In this document: piece after piece, positions 11,496 through 20,959 of the stretch
Layout: the number at the start of each line of letters is the position of its first letter
Numbering within the stretch: position 1 is the stretch's first letter
Assembly (NCBI GenBank): GCA_025667525.1
Contig: CM046878.1
Location: forward strand, 399,796,433-399,860,432
Origin: Glebionis coronaria
Lineage: Eukaryota; Streptophyta; Magnoliopsida; Asterales; Asteraceae
Length of the DNA stretch: 64,000 bases
Reading direction: 5' to 3'
Notes under the pieces: model-generated
The model's input: only the letters and a program-made list of their open reading frames with translations
Database searches by the model: none
Told to the model about the DNA's origin: nothing
Program-made: the position numbers and the translations under genes

Positions 11496-11509
11496 AAAAA
11501 GGGGGAGAT
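11496..11509 (+). other. Element A polypurine tract
   Basis: AAAAAGGGGGAGAT directly before the 3' LTR, the plus-strand primer. Two further AAGGGGGAG-like tracts precede it at about 11,342 and 11,421. Confidence 0.85.
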
Positions 11510-11682
11510 TGTTAATGCAATAATGCCTAAAAACGTTCCTTGCATTTTTCGGTCTCGCTTAGTTTTGATTACGACAATATGTAAAAACAAGCATTTACGA
11601 AAAGAACGAAAAACGAATTCTTGAGTTCAAGTATTTTTCATTTTACCCATTTTCACTTAAGGTATGAATAAACAAGTACTAA
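11510..11682 (+). repeat. Element A 3' LTR, first part
   Basis: Starts TGTTAATGCAATAA as in the 5' LTR and is interrupted after GTACTAA by a solo LTR; the rest resumes after 15,598. Confidence 0.93.
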
Positions 11683-14600
11683 TGTCACACCCCCAAATTC
11701 ACTGTCGCGGAAGACTTGCTTTGGGGACTTGTGACTTCATGAGTAATCGAGAGCTTGATCCGAGAAAGACCTCTACATGTCAAAACTACAAAGAAGACTC
11801 CAAATAATCCACATAATCAAGTACCTGAAAATACATGCTTAAAAATGTCAACATAGAATTGGTGAGTTCATAAGTTTTATTTTAAGGTATTTATGAAAAA
11901 CTAGAGTTTATGTCGACCACAGCACCTTGCAGTAAAAATATAAGAGTTTAAAAATCATAGTTTATTGGTAAAAAGCGTTTCTTGATGAAAAACAGAGTTT
12001 ATTAATAATAACGGAGTTTATGATAAAAAAAGAAGTTCATTGATAATAAGAGAGATTAATAATAAAGACAAGGTTTACAAATAAAAACAGAGTTAATTGA
12101 TATAAGCAAAGTCTAATGATAATAATAAATGTTCTCGTTAATAATAGAATTCCCTGATAATAAAAGATATTCGAGTTAACAAATAAGATTCTTGATTATA
12201 AAAATAGTGTTTGATGAACCACAAGATTTTCCAACCATTGGTGACGTTATAACAAATACAAAGCCACCAAAAATAAATGTGTTCATTATTTTCTAAGCTC
12301 ATGACACCGAAGCGTTAACAACACTGGTAGTATAATCATATAATGCAGCCCCTACGGATGCCTAACCCACGACATCCGTCTTCAGACTCAAATGAAACTG
12401 TGCCCGCTTTTCCTCTGTTGGACCAAGCCGGACAGGGGCGTCAACCCCGATAGATCTATCCATAACATTCACGCTTTCGACCGGTCATCCGGTCCGAAAT
12501 TAACGGTTCATGATAATGGGCCAAGTAATTGGGTTAAAGCGGGACTTAGACCAATACATAAGCGAGTATATGCACTTGTGTTCATTCTTGCAACCATCGT
12601 ATCTACCCGAGAACCTTTGAAAAGCAGTTAAAGTTTAGGCTATGAAACCCACAATAGAAATTTAGTATCAACATTCAAGTATAGCAGTTAATGGAGTTAA
12701 CCACTCAGCACGTAACAATTAAAGCAGTTTATAACCAACCAAGAAAATTATAAATAGTTTGTAACCAAGCATGTACATCCCCCAAAATGATTATAAAACC
12801 TTTATAAATCAATTTAAAACTAGAAAGATGGGGTATGAACTCACCTCCACGTAGTAGCGCGAACAATAGTGATGCTAATAATACGCTCCGCACAAACGGA
12901 AATCGATACGGCTCGGTCATGGTGTTGTGGTTTAACTAAGCGGCTAAATCCAATAACTTAAAAATGTGTATTTGAGTTCTCGATAGATACGTACATCAAC
13001 ATGACTTGCTGATAAAATATTTAAGTTCCAAGTTATAATAGTTCGGTGGTTGGTTAAATAAATTAATTAAGCACGCACCAAATATATAATGTATTCCGTA
13101 CACATTACGTATAACTAGACAATTATATAATTCTTATGTTGAATTATATGATTGTGATAAAAAAATTTACAAAATAAACCAAAGTACATATTTATTTTGT
13201 ATTTACAGTATAAGGATCGTGACAAAAATAATTAGACAACATAATCCGACACATTTTAGGAAAATCACCACTTAATTAATAATTGTCACTTTTAGGTAAA
13301 AAGTATAACTCTTATTAAATTATCAATAAAATTGAACCCATTTAATTTATCGGTTTACAAATATGATAGTATCTAATTATTTTGTTGGTTTACAAGTCTA
13401 ATAGTATTTTTATTTGTTTTATCAGTTTACAAATATAATGATATTTATTTGTTTTATCGGTTGACAAATAAAATAGTAGTTTGTAGCGAAAAATATAAAT
13501 TATAGAATTTTATAAAAATTTCGACATGACCTATTCGTTTATCCAACGTTTCCTATATTAACTAATTCTTAATATTGTAAATTTTCCAAACAATATACGT
13601 TACACTAGCCAAGTTCTAACATATATCCATTTAGGCTAAATGATCACTATAACTAGATAAAATCAAACACAACCTATGTGTTATAATTTAAAAGCCAAAC
13701 GCCCTACGTGGGCTATTTAAACACACAAAATTACTTGTATTCTTCTTTTTATAGTTCTCGCATTAAGTCGATAGCGTTCGACATATTTATTTAACCATTA
13801 TCATACCACTATTTAGTACGTTTTTATAATTAGTAAAATTAGATAAGTTTTGTTTGTCGAATTAAACCACAAAAAACCATTAACCCAAGTCGTGCCCGAC
13901 ACTCTAAAACCTCGACGTCCAGCGCACGCAACCAAAACTAATAATCACCAAATCAAACGGCCCTTTAAACTTTCTGCAAACCCAAACGCACCCCTATCGC
14001 GTTTCTGCAAACCCAAATGCACCCTGTAGGGTTTTCTGCCCAAACCAAACACCCTAGCTGTAGTGTTAACCAACAAACCAACGCTCCTGCTGTTGTTAAA
14101 CAGCAACCTAAACGCTCCTGGTGCTGTTCCGCCAAGCCGAACGCACCCTCAGCTGTGGTTACTACTACCCGCGCCACGTGCGCCCTTAAGCCGACCAGAA
14201 CGCATTCTTGGTGTTGTTGTTGTCGTAAAGATACGCACCCTCGTGGTGCTGCTGATGTAAACAATCACATATACGCTGACCCGAACCCCCTCGTGGTACT
14301 GCTGCTGTACACAACACATCTAGGTTGTGTGTGCTGCTGGTGGTAACAAAGTGTAGCCTTTGCAGCTGGTAATAAAATGCAGCCTTCTCTGTTGTTGCTG
14401 TAAACAAACGCCCCCTTGGTGGTGACAAGAAGACAGCAACCACGACTGCAGCAGCCGTCGGATCTGGTGGTAGATCTGGATCTGTACGTTGGTTGGTGTT
14501 GACTATAAACGAATCTAAACACCACCTAAGTGGTGGTGTTCTCGAGGTAACCAAACAACGAACACCAACGTTGGCTGGACGATGGGGTGGTGATGATGTA

Positions 14601-15598
14601 ACTCGACTGTGGTGATGGTGTTGGTCGTGGTCACGTCGTCCTCATGGTAGCTAGAGGCCACGACTGTGGTTCGTGGTGATTTGTATCAAGGAGTGGTGAG
14701 AATATTTTGGGTCTGAAGATTATAACGTGGTGAGATAGTAGCGTGGATGATGGTGTTGATGTCGGGCCGTGGAGGATGGCAGCAAGAGGAAGCCGGCGAC
14801 AGCGGCTTTATATGGTGGTGGATCTGTGTATTTAATAGATTGCGGTGATGGGGGTCACATAGGTCGAATCCCAACCTATCTTTTAGTTTTTTTTTGCCGG
14901 GGTCTTAGTGGCAGTGACGAATTCCGGCCGCCGGAAAATTGGTAGGCGCCGGATAGTAAAGAGATGTGTATTAGGGTTTTGTGTGTGTAAAGTATTTATG
15001 GTTAGAGTTTGTTATTTTTTGAAATGGAATAAGGAAAATTTCTATTTATATAAAATGGAAGTGTAAAATGTAAATAATTAAGGGTCGAAAACGTAGATAG
15101 TATACTAACTTTCCTTTTATCGCGTTTAAACGTGATTCGGGACTCGATCAAGATCGGTAAAATTTGATTCGTTTTATAAAATTTACGCCGTTGTTTTTAG
15201 AATGACTTTTCCAACAAATTACAGTATCTACTCGACTAATTTTCGTAACCGTTTCCATTTTTATTTAAAATAGTTACAGTTCATCGGTTATTTCGAATGG
15301 TTTACTTTTAAAGAAACTATAATTAAATTCGAATATTCTCGTTTTCAACGTACGTTATTAAAACTAAATAAAAGTATCAGATAATTTTAATAAATCGTTT
15401 TATCAAATATTTCTTATTAACTAAATATAAATTTAATTTGTATCACGTCAGTTTTCTGTTTGCGCAGATTTTTACAGTATGTAAGATAAGCTCCCGTTCT
15501 CGAATCAAATAACTTTGATATCTCTCGAAAAAGAATTTCGATCATTAAATGATATAATTTATTATTATTTAAAGCCTGGAAAATTCCCGGTTGTGACA
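11683..15598. mobile_element. Solo LTR, probably chromovirus (Tekay-like), about 3.9 kb
   Basis: Insertion bounded by TGTCACA and TGTGACA, with the 5-bp target duplication ACTAA on both sides (11,678-11,682 and 15,599-15,603). TG...CA ends plus a 5-bp duplication mark an LTR product. I found no internal copy of the ends, primer site or pol sequence, so a solo LTR from LTR-LTR recombination is the best reading. The ends resemble those of Tekay chromoviruses as I recall them, with the GGGGGTGTGACA end suggesting minus orientation. It holds AT-rich DNA (12,950-13,900) and a GC-richer degenerate minisatellite (13,968-14,430). No credible gene. Confidence 0.8.
13968..14430. repeat. Degenerate minisatellite inside the solo LTR
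   Basis: Units of roughly 31-40 bp begin like TTTCTGCAAACCCAAACGCACCC; the first three are clear at 13,972, 14,003 and 14,034. Later units decay into CTGCTGTTGTTAA and ACGCACCCTCGTGGTG variants. This explains the overlapping low-complexity ORFs on both strands here, which I do not call as genes. Confidence 0.55.
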
Positions 15599-16658
15599 AC
15601 TAACCTTAATCAAGTGATCAAGTGATTTAATCTTTTCTTAAAACTCACCTTTTATTAAGTGTGACAAGTTTTTAATTAAACTTTCTTTTTAAGAAAATGT
15701 TTTATTAAATTAAATATTTGAAAATTTGAAAAGGGCATATTCTTTTTTGATTTGGAATATTCTTTCAGGATATTTTATAATCAGATAAGACCTCCACCAC
15801 TAAAGGACAAAAAGGGAGCGGAGTCTACTCTGGCAGTTCCCTAATGCCTAGGCGGTTCCTTATCGATAAAGTACCACCGGCTGAGATAAGGAACCACTGG
15901 CAGATATAGCCGTTGGCCCTTTGTCCTATAAATAGTGGACCTTTCTCAGATTTTCTCTTCATCTCTTTTGCACATAAATTTCAAGATTCAAACATTCTTC
16001 TTAAATCACTCAAATCCTTGATCATTTGATTGATTACTACTTGTTTAGAAGTGAATCTATCTCATCCATCCCTTCCTCTTCAAGTGCAAAGAGAAGAACA
16101 CTATACTTTTGAAGTGTTGAGTCCACCGCCAAAGATCCTTTGAAGATCAAATCTTATACATTTATTGTTGTGTCATAGTTGTGAAGATCCAAGTAGTTGT
16201 GTCTATTTGGAAGTTGTGTATGTACTAAGTATAGTTGTGTAGATTGGTCCTAGCTACGATTAGGGCTCGACTTTTAGCTTAGAGTCGGAAATTGGTTAAG
16301 CAACGTGTACGGTTTTCTCCACCATAAGGAGCTTGTTGTGTAGTGAACTCTCGAGTAAGGAGTACTCGAGGAGTGGAGTAGGAACGAGGAGTGAGCTTCG
16401 TTGCCGAACCACTATAAATCCTTGGTGTTTGGTTTGATCTTTCTTTACCCTTAACTCTTTACATTCTTTATTCTTTGTGCATATACATTAGTTAGTATTA
16501 GGTTAGTTACACTATCATTGCTCATATTGTGCATAAGAAGATTTCACATATTTCCTTAAGTCTATGTTTTTGAGAAAAAGTTTTTTTTTTGAAAACCATT
16601 ATTTAACAAGTAAATATAAGAAACTATTCAACCCCCCCCCCCCTTTCTAGTTTCTACA
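15599..16658 (+). repeat. Element A 3' LTR, second part
   Basis: Begins with the second ACTAA copy and matches the 5' LTR to the terminal TTTCTACA. It has TATAAATA at 15,927, the GCGGTTCCTTATC motif at about 15,850 and a shorter C run (about 13) near the end. Confidence 0.93.
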
Positions 16659-16663
16659 CCCTA
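16659..16663. repeat. Target-site duplication of element A, right copy
   Basis: CCCTA, identical to 3,641-3,645. Confidence 0.9.
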
Positions 16664-18242
16664 CATTATCTTTGTTTTTAATGGCCTCATCCAACTCAGC
16701 TTGTATAACACCTTTGGATCTCTCCAAGATGTCCCTAACCTGAATACTAGCATTTAGGTCATGAGTCAAAACATTGAGTTGATCTTTTAGGTCAAACTCC
16801 ATTTTCTGATATTCAGCCATAGTCTTTTCAGTTTGAATAAGTGCAAGTTGATAGTTAGATAACTTGCATTTTTCCTCAAAAACATCTGATTTTAACTTTA
16901 AAATTTCTTTGTTAAGTTTTTCAGTGTTTAAACGACAACCTACTACAAAATGCATCATCATATACCTCATTCTCTGATGAAGATGAAGAATGTGCCATGA
17001 GAACAAAGTGAATATGCTCCTCTTTCTTCTTTTCTGCAACCAACGCTTTGTTCTCTTCCACATATTTGGCCAAAAAGCTCCACTCCCAGCCAACACCATC
17101 AATCTCTTGCATGGCAACCATAGCTTTTGTATCTTCAACCTTGATGATTTGGCTTGAGGGTTTTCCAGCATCATATCTTCTTGGAGATCTGCACTCTCTC
17201 ATAAAGTGTCCCATTCTATGGAAATTGTAACACTCAACCTTGGATTTATCAAACCCAGCATTGTCTTTAGCATTAAAAGTCATCTTCTTCATGAATCTCC
17301 AATTCCATCTAATGGCCCTTATGCTTGCAAGTGCCATTTTCCACTTATGTACATCTCCTCCAAGTGCTCATCACTAATTTGCTCAAGGTCCTCATATGTA
17401 ATCACTGGACCATTGGGCAATGAAGCAATGTATGCACACACTGTATCTAGATCAATACCAGCAGGCTTAACTCTTGGTGAGTCAATGTGGAGCGCTGACA
17501 AAGTTTGATCCAAGGTTTACACATGGTGATCCAGTAACGGGGTGCATATATGACTCCCTTTGATCAAATTGACCTTCACTATGTGAGAAGAAGGTCATAT
17601 TTACATTGGTAGATTTGCTTCCTTGATCCAAAAGGATTTCACTCTCTACAATCCTTAGTTTATTGTATACATCATCAAAAGTGGAACTTTTGTGAATACT
17701 ATTAGCAATCATAGACCTTGCTTCAATCTTCCATGCATCACCAATACTTTTAAGGAAAGTGGTGATGATATCAGCATCATCATGCACTGTTCCCATAAAT
17801 GACAATTTGCTTATGATATCAAGAAGTCTTCTTCTCACCCCACCTAGCTTTTCATTGGGAAGAGCTTTGAACACAACATACTCATGCAATAGTTTCTTCT
17901 TTTTCTCTGAGGCAGTATCATCATTACCATCATAAGTGACTTGAAGGGCTGCCCAAAGATCTTTGGCAGACTCATAGCCTCTATACTTGTGTTGGTTGGA
18001 TTGTCCCAAAGAAAGTTTGAGGATGCTTCACTTTAGCCTGGAGTTGATCTTAAAGTAATAGCAGCTTGAATCTTGGCAGCCTTATCGAATGTGTTTCCAT
18101 AGTCAATAATTTCGCATACGGTGTGGTCATGGATTTGAAGGTACTGCTCAAAATTGAACTTCCATAACTCAAAATTGTCTGGGTCTAGCATGGGGATTTT
18201 TATGTTATGGCTTGAGGAGGAGGTCCACTCTGGAGTAGACAT
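16664..18242 (-). pseudogene. Element B Gag N-terminal half
   Basis: Read leftward from ATG 18,242. The first segment (18,242-18,033) opens MSTPEWTSSSSHNIKIPMLD and contains the FELWKFNFEQYLQ motif of copia Gag. After a stop, 18,009-17,482 carries the UBN2 Gag core (AKDLWAALQVTYDG, LHEYVVFKALPNEKLGG). The next pieces show DLEQISDEHLEEM, then a zinc-knuckle-like CYNFHRMGHFMREC near 17,190-17,235 in which the second Cys is Phe, and finally a coiled coil (16,920-16,664) up to the A insertion. Frame changes near 18,020, 17,500, 17,330 and 16,930 disable it. It continues at 3,640. Confidence 0.82.
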
Positions 18243-18328
18243 GTTGTCTGGATTTTAGGGTTTCTTTAAAATTAGGGTTTTTGGCGATTTAGGGTTTTTG
18301 TGTTCTTTAGATCAAAGTTTCTCAACAA

Positions 18329-18340
18329 GCTCTGATACCA
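18329..18340 (-). other. Element B primer binding site (tRNA-iMet)
   Basis: GCTCTGATACCA on the plus strand, that is TGGTATCAGAGC on the element's strand, two bases from its 5' LTR. Fixes the element's orientation. Confidence 0.92.
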
Positions 18341-18342
18341 CT

Positions 18343-18836
18343 TGTTGATCCCAAACTTAGATCGATTTAGCTTGTGTAAACGAGAATGAATCAAGTTAAA
18401 CACTTAGAGAAACTTTGTTGTATATGAAACAATTCAAGTATTATGCGGAATTAATACTTAAACAAGAACACACAAACAAGATAAACCAAACTTTCACTTT
18501 GATTTATTAATCAAACTTGCATACAATGAAAGTGTGAAAAACATATATATGAACTAAACCTAAAGGCCTCCTTTTATAGATTAAGGAAACTTGTACAAGA
18601 GTCTACATTTTAGCTATTTTAGGTGAAGATAAACATAAGAAATAAATTGTCTAACATATCTTTACTAGAAACATAAAACGTGTAGACTAAGTATACTATC
18701 AGTGCTTGACTTCTTCTTATCAACGCTTGACTTCTTCCTGTTAACGCTTATCTTGACAACGCTTGATTTCTTCCTATCAACGTCCAAATTCTACTTGTCA
18801 GCGTCTAAGTGTCTTGGCTTCGTTTTATTCCCAACA
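18343..18836 (-). repeat. Element B 5' LTR
   Basis: 494-bp LTR, TGTTGATCCC to CCCAACA on the plus strand. On the element's strand it has TATAAAAG at 18,571-18,578. Near its U3 end, 18,698-18,805 holds about five copies of a 20-22 bp unit around TCAACGCTTGACTTCTTCCT. The flank AAGCT (18,837-18,841) should be one target duplication; its partner lies left of the window. Confidence 0.85.
18571..18578 (-). promoter_or_regulatory. Element B LTR TATA box
   Basis: CTTTTATA on the plus strand, TATAAAAG on the element strand, in the middle of the LTR. Confidence 0.55.
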
Positions 18837-18838
18837 AA

Positions 18839-19009
18839 GCTATGCTTTCACTTCATCATACCTTCTACCACCGTGCTCAACAATTGCTTAAGGGAACCTC
18901 GCCTACTCTTGTTTGGCTTGTCTTGTTTACCTTAAGCTTGTGCTATTTGATGGACGAAAACCATGTATTTGACCCCGGTGGATGTTTTTCAAGGTTCTTA
19001 CCATTCTAA
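18839..19009 (+). pseudogene. Element C second ORF, C-terminal end with hydrophobic helix
   Basis: The last 56 codons of an ORF whose start was removed by B. It reads AMLSLHHTFYHRAQQLLK, then a hydrophobic segment PTLVWLVLFTLSLCYL, then MDENHVFDPGGCFS and a stop at 19,007. It aligns codon by codon with the end of 47,951-48,838 in element E (PTLLWLAVFALSLCYL, MDENYVFDPGG). Many of the differences are silent or conservative and the frame is intact in both. The hydrophobic stretch could be a single membrane helix. Function unknown. Confidence 0.7.
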
Positions 19010-19602
19010 TCAAGGTCGAGTCAGGCTCACGACTCGGTGAACAAAAACAAGAGCTTCTCGGGAGGCAACCCGAGTATCTATCCTTTTTATCTGTTTTCAT
19101 AATAAGTGTAGGGGGAGACCCTAGTATGTGTTTGTTATTTCTTTCTTATCATGTGCAGGGATTCGAGCTCTTAAAGATCCATTCTTGATGACTTTTGACG
19201 ATCCGTGATTCCGTGTTTCCGTCTTCCCGGTTTTATCCTAAACTCTTTTGATTCACTATTTTATATTCTTCAATATTAAAATAGGAATCACTTTAGTTGT
19301 CTCTTCCTTAGCAAGATTTAAACAACGTGCACAATGTCCTAAGTGTAGGGGAGTTTACTCCCACATGCTTAAACATTGAGGACAATGTATATTAAGTGTA
19401 GGGGGACTTCTATCGAAGTTAAGTGGGCTTTTCCATGAATTTGTCCTCATTTTAACCGGAAAATCGATTTTTCGACATTTTTCAAAATTTTTGATCTATT
19501 TTTGCCTATTAGTATTTTCCTTTGTCATCGTTATTTTATTTCATTAGAATAAATTTTAATAAATGGTTTTAATGAGTTTAGATGTCTTTGATATATTAGG
19601 CC
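19010..19602 (+). other. Element C 3' non-coding region, first part
   Basis: No ORF. It holds inverted repeats shared with E: CGAGTC/GACTCG at 19,017-19,036 right after the stop, CTCGGG/CCCGAG at 19,057-19,074, GGGAG/CTCCC at 19,349-19,362, ACATTG/CAATGT at 19,373-19,388 and ACTTC/GAAGT at 19,406-19,419. G-rich tracts (GTAGGGG, GTAGGGGG) precede two of the hairpins. Element D begins at 19,603. Confidence 0.7.
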
Positions 19603-20951
19603 TGATGAGACTGCTTTTATACATAGTCTCATCGTCCAAAAAGGGCTTTAAATGCATAAAATATCATGAAAATACCCAAATATATTCTTGTGTTTGTTGC
19701 TTGTGTATTTTAGGTACGGATATTGAGAAAATGACAAAAGATCACAAGAATCATGCAAAAACGAACATGTGAAATGAAGCCGCACATTGAACCAAGCCCT
19801 AATGAAGAATTTCCCAAAGAAAACCCTTGAATATTTGAAGATTTATGAAGAAGGGTCCTCCAATATTGAAGAATTGACACTTTATACCCTTGTATCCTCA
19901 TAATTACAAGATTGGTCCCTAAAGTTTGACAATATTTCAAAAAGGGGCATCCACTTTGAAGAATTGGCAATTTTAGTCCCTCATCAAAACTAAAATGTCA
20001 ATATTAATCCTCCTCAAAGTCAAACATACTAAGAAGGACTCCAAGTTACAAGAAATTACAAGTTTGGTCCTTTGAAAATATCAAAATTACCAAAATGACC
20101 CTTGACTTTGAAGAAATGGCAAAAATGGTCCCTCATTAATTATGACTTGGCAATTTCAGTCCTCCAAGAAGTCAAACAAACAAGTCAAGACCATATTCTA
20201 TGAAGAAAATGCCAAATCAGTCCTTCAAGAATCAAGAATTGGCAAGAAATACCCCTGAAAATACTTTGGAAAAGTATTTGGGGCAAAAGTGTGAAAAAGG
20301 AAACTTGAAATACAAAGGAAAACGGATTTGTGGTGTTTATTTACAAAGTGAAAGAAAGAAGAAAGGCTGGGGACTAATCTTGGCAGACAACAATACTTAC
20401 CTTAACCAGTGTCATGGTGACATGTGCCCCACTCAACCAAATCCACCAATCAACTCTCTCTGGTGCCACATCACATCCCACTCACCCTTTATTTAACTAA
20501 TCACAACTGATTAGTTAAAATGGCGCCTAACACAATGTTTAAACATAAAAACAGATCAAACCAGTGTTCTTGGAGTTTATAAGCAGATTTGGGTATTTTC
20601 ATAATACTTGATATTACCCTTTAATTCACTCTAGATTTATGATTAAGGTGAGAATAAACACAACCCCACCTTAAACCCTTGGCCACGTCACTATACCAGC
20701 TCACATGATAAACCCTTCTACACCACTTTTAGGAAAATGCCAAAATGGCCAGCAAATCCAACGCCCAAGATTTGGCTTCAATCCTAAGCTTTCTTCTAAG
20801 ACTTTGATCACATTTGCAGCTATGACACCTCACACAAACAGCCAATTCTCTTCACATGATGCCAAGATATTCAAGCTACTCAAGGGGCATTTTGGGACTT
20901 CTACTGCATTAGGGTTCACGTTTTATTGCTTTCTAGTCATCACTTGTAGCC

Positions 20952-20959
20952 TATATAAG
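20952..20959 (+). promoter_or_regulatory. Element D LTR TATA box
   Basis: TATATAAG about 1.35 kb into the LTR, conserved at 34,017 in the 3' LTR (TATATAAG). Confidence 0.5.

Larger units (their letters stand above)
3646..16658 (+). mobile_element. SIRE/Maximus-like Ty1/copia element A
   Basis: A complete but decayed copia element: 5' LTR 3,646-4,883, iMet primer site, gag, protease-integrase-RT-RNase H order, a post-pol ORF, a polypurine tract and a 3' LTR starting at 11,510. The 3' LTR is split by a solo LTR. Perfect 5-bp flanking duplications (CCCTA) show that it inserted into the gag of element B. The long LTR, the Gag motif CFRCGDPNHFISEC followed by a GSWSDSGE motif, and the long Lys/Glu-rich coiled coil point to the SIRE/Maximus lineage (recalled family features, not searched). 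All coding parts carry stops or frameshifts, so it is not autonomous now. Confidence 0.92.
1..18836 (-). mobile_element. Ty1/copia element B, split by element A
   Basis: A minus-strand copia retrotransposon whose 5' LTR is at 18,343-18,836 and whose gag runs leftward to 16,664. It is interrupted by element A (3,646-16,658) and resumes at 3,645, running through the gag C-terminus, integrase and the start of reverse transcriptase to the window edge. The A insertion is flanked by CCCTA on both sides, and the B reading frame resumes directly across it, which proves the two halves are one element. RNase H and the 3' LTR lie beyond position 1. Its right flank at 18,837 lies inside a second-frame ORF of element C, so B inserted into C. 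Confidence 0.9.

Noticed and set aside
14017..14554. Overlapping ORFs of 65-122 codons on both strands
   Set aside because: They lie in a degenerate minisatellite of the solo LTR, are Cys/Thr/Ala low-complexity and open in several frames at once because of composition.
11683..15598. DNA transposon reading of the TGTCACA/TGTGACA insertion
   Set aside because: The 5-bp duplication, TG...CA ends and lack of longer terminal inverted repeats fit an LTR better; no transposase ORF.
20200..20496. 98-codon ORF in D's 5' LTR
   Set aside because: The same place in the 3' LTR (33,270-33,570) has frame-breaking changes (an early stop and indels), so the frame is not maintained.
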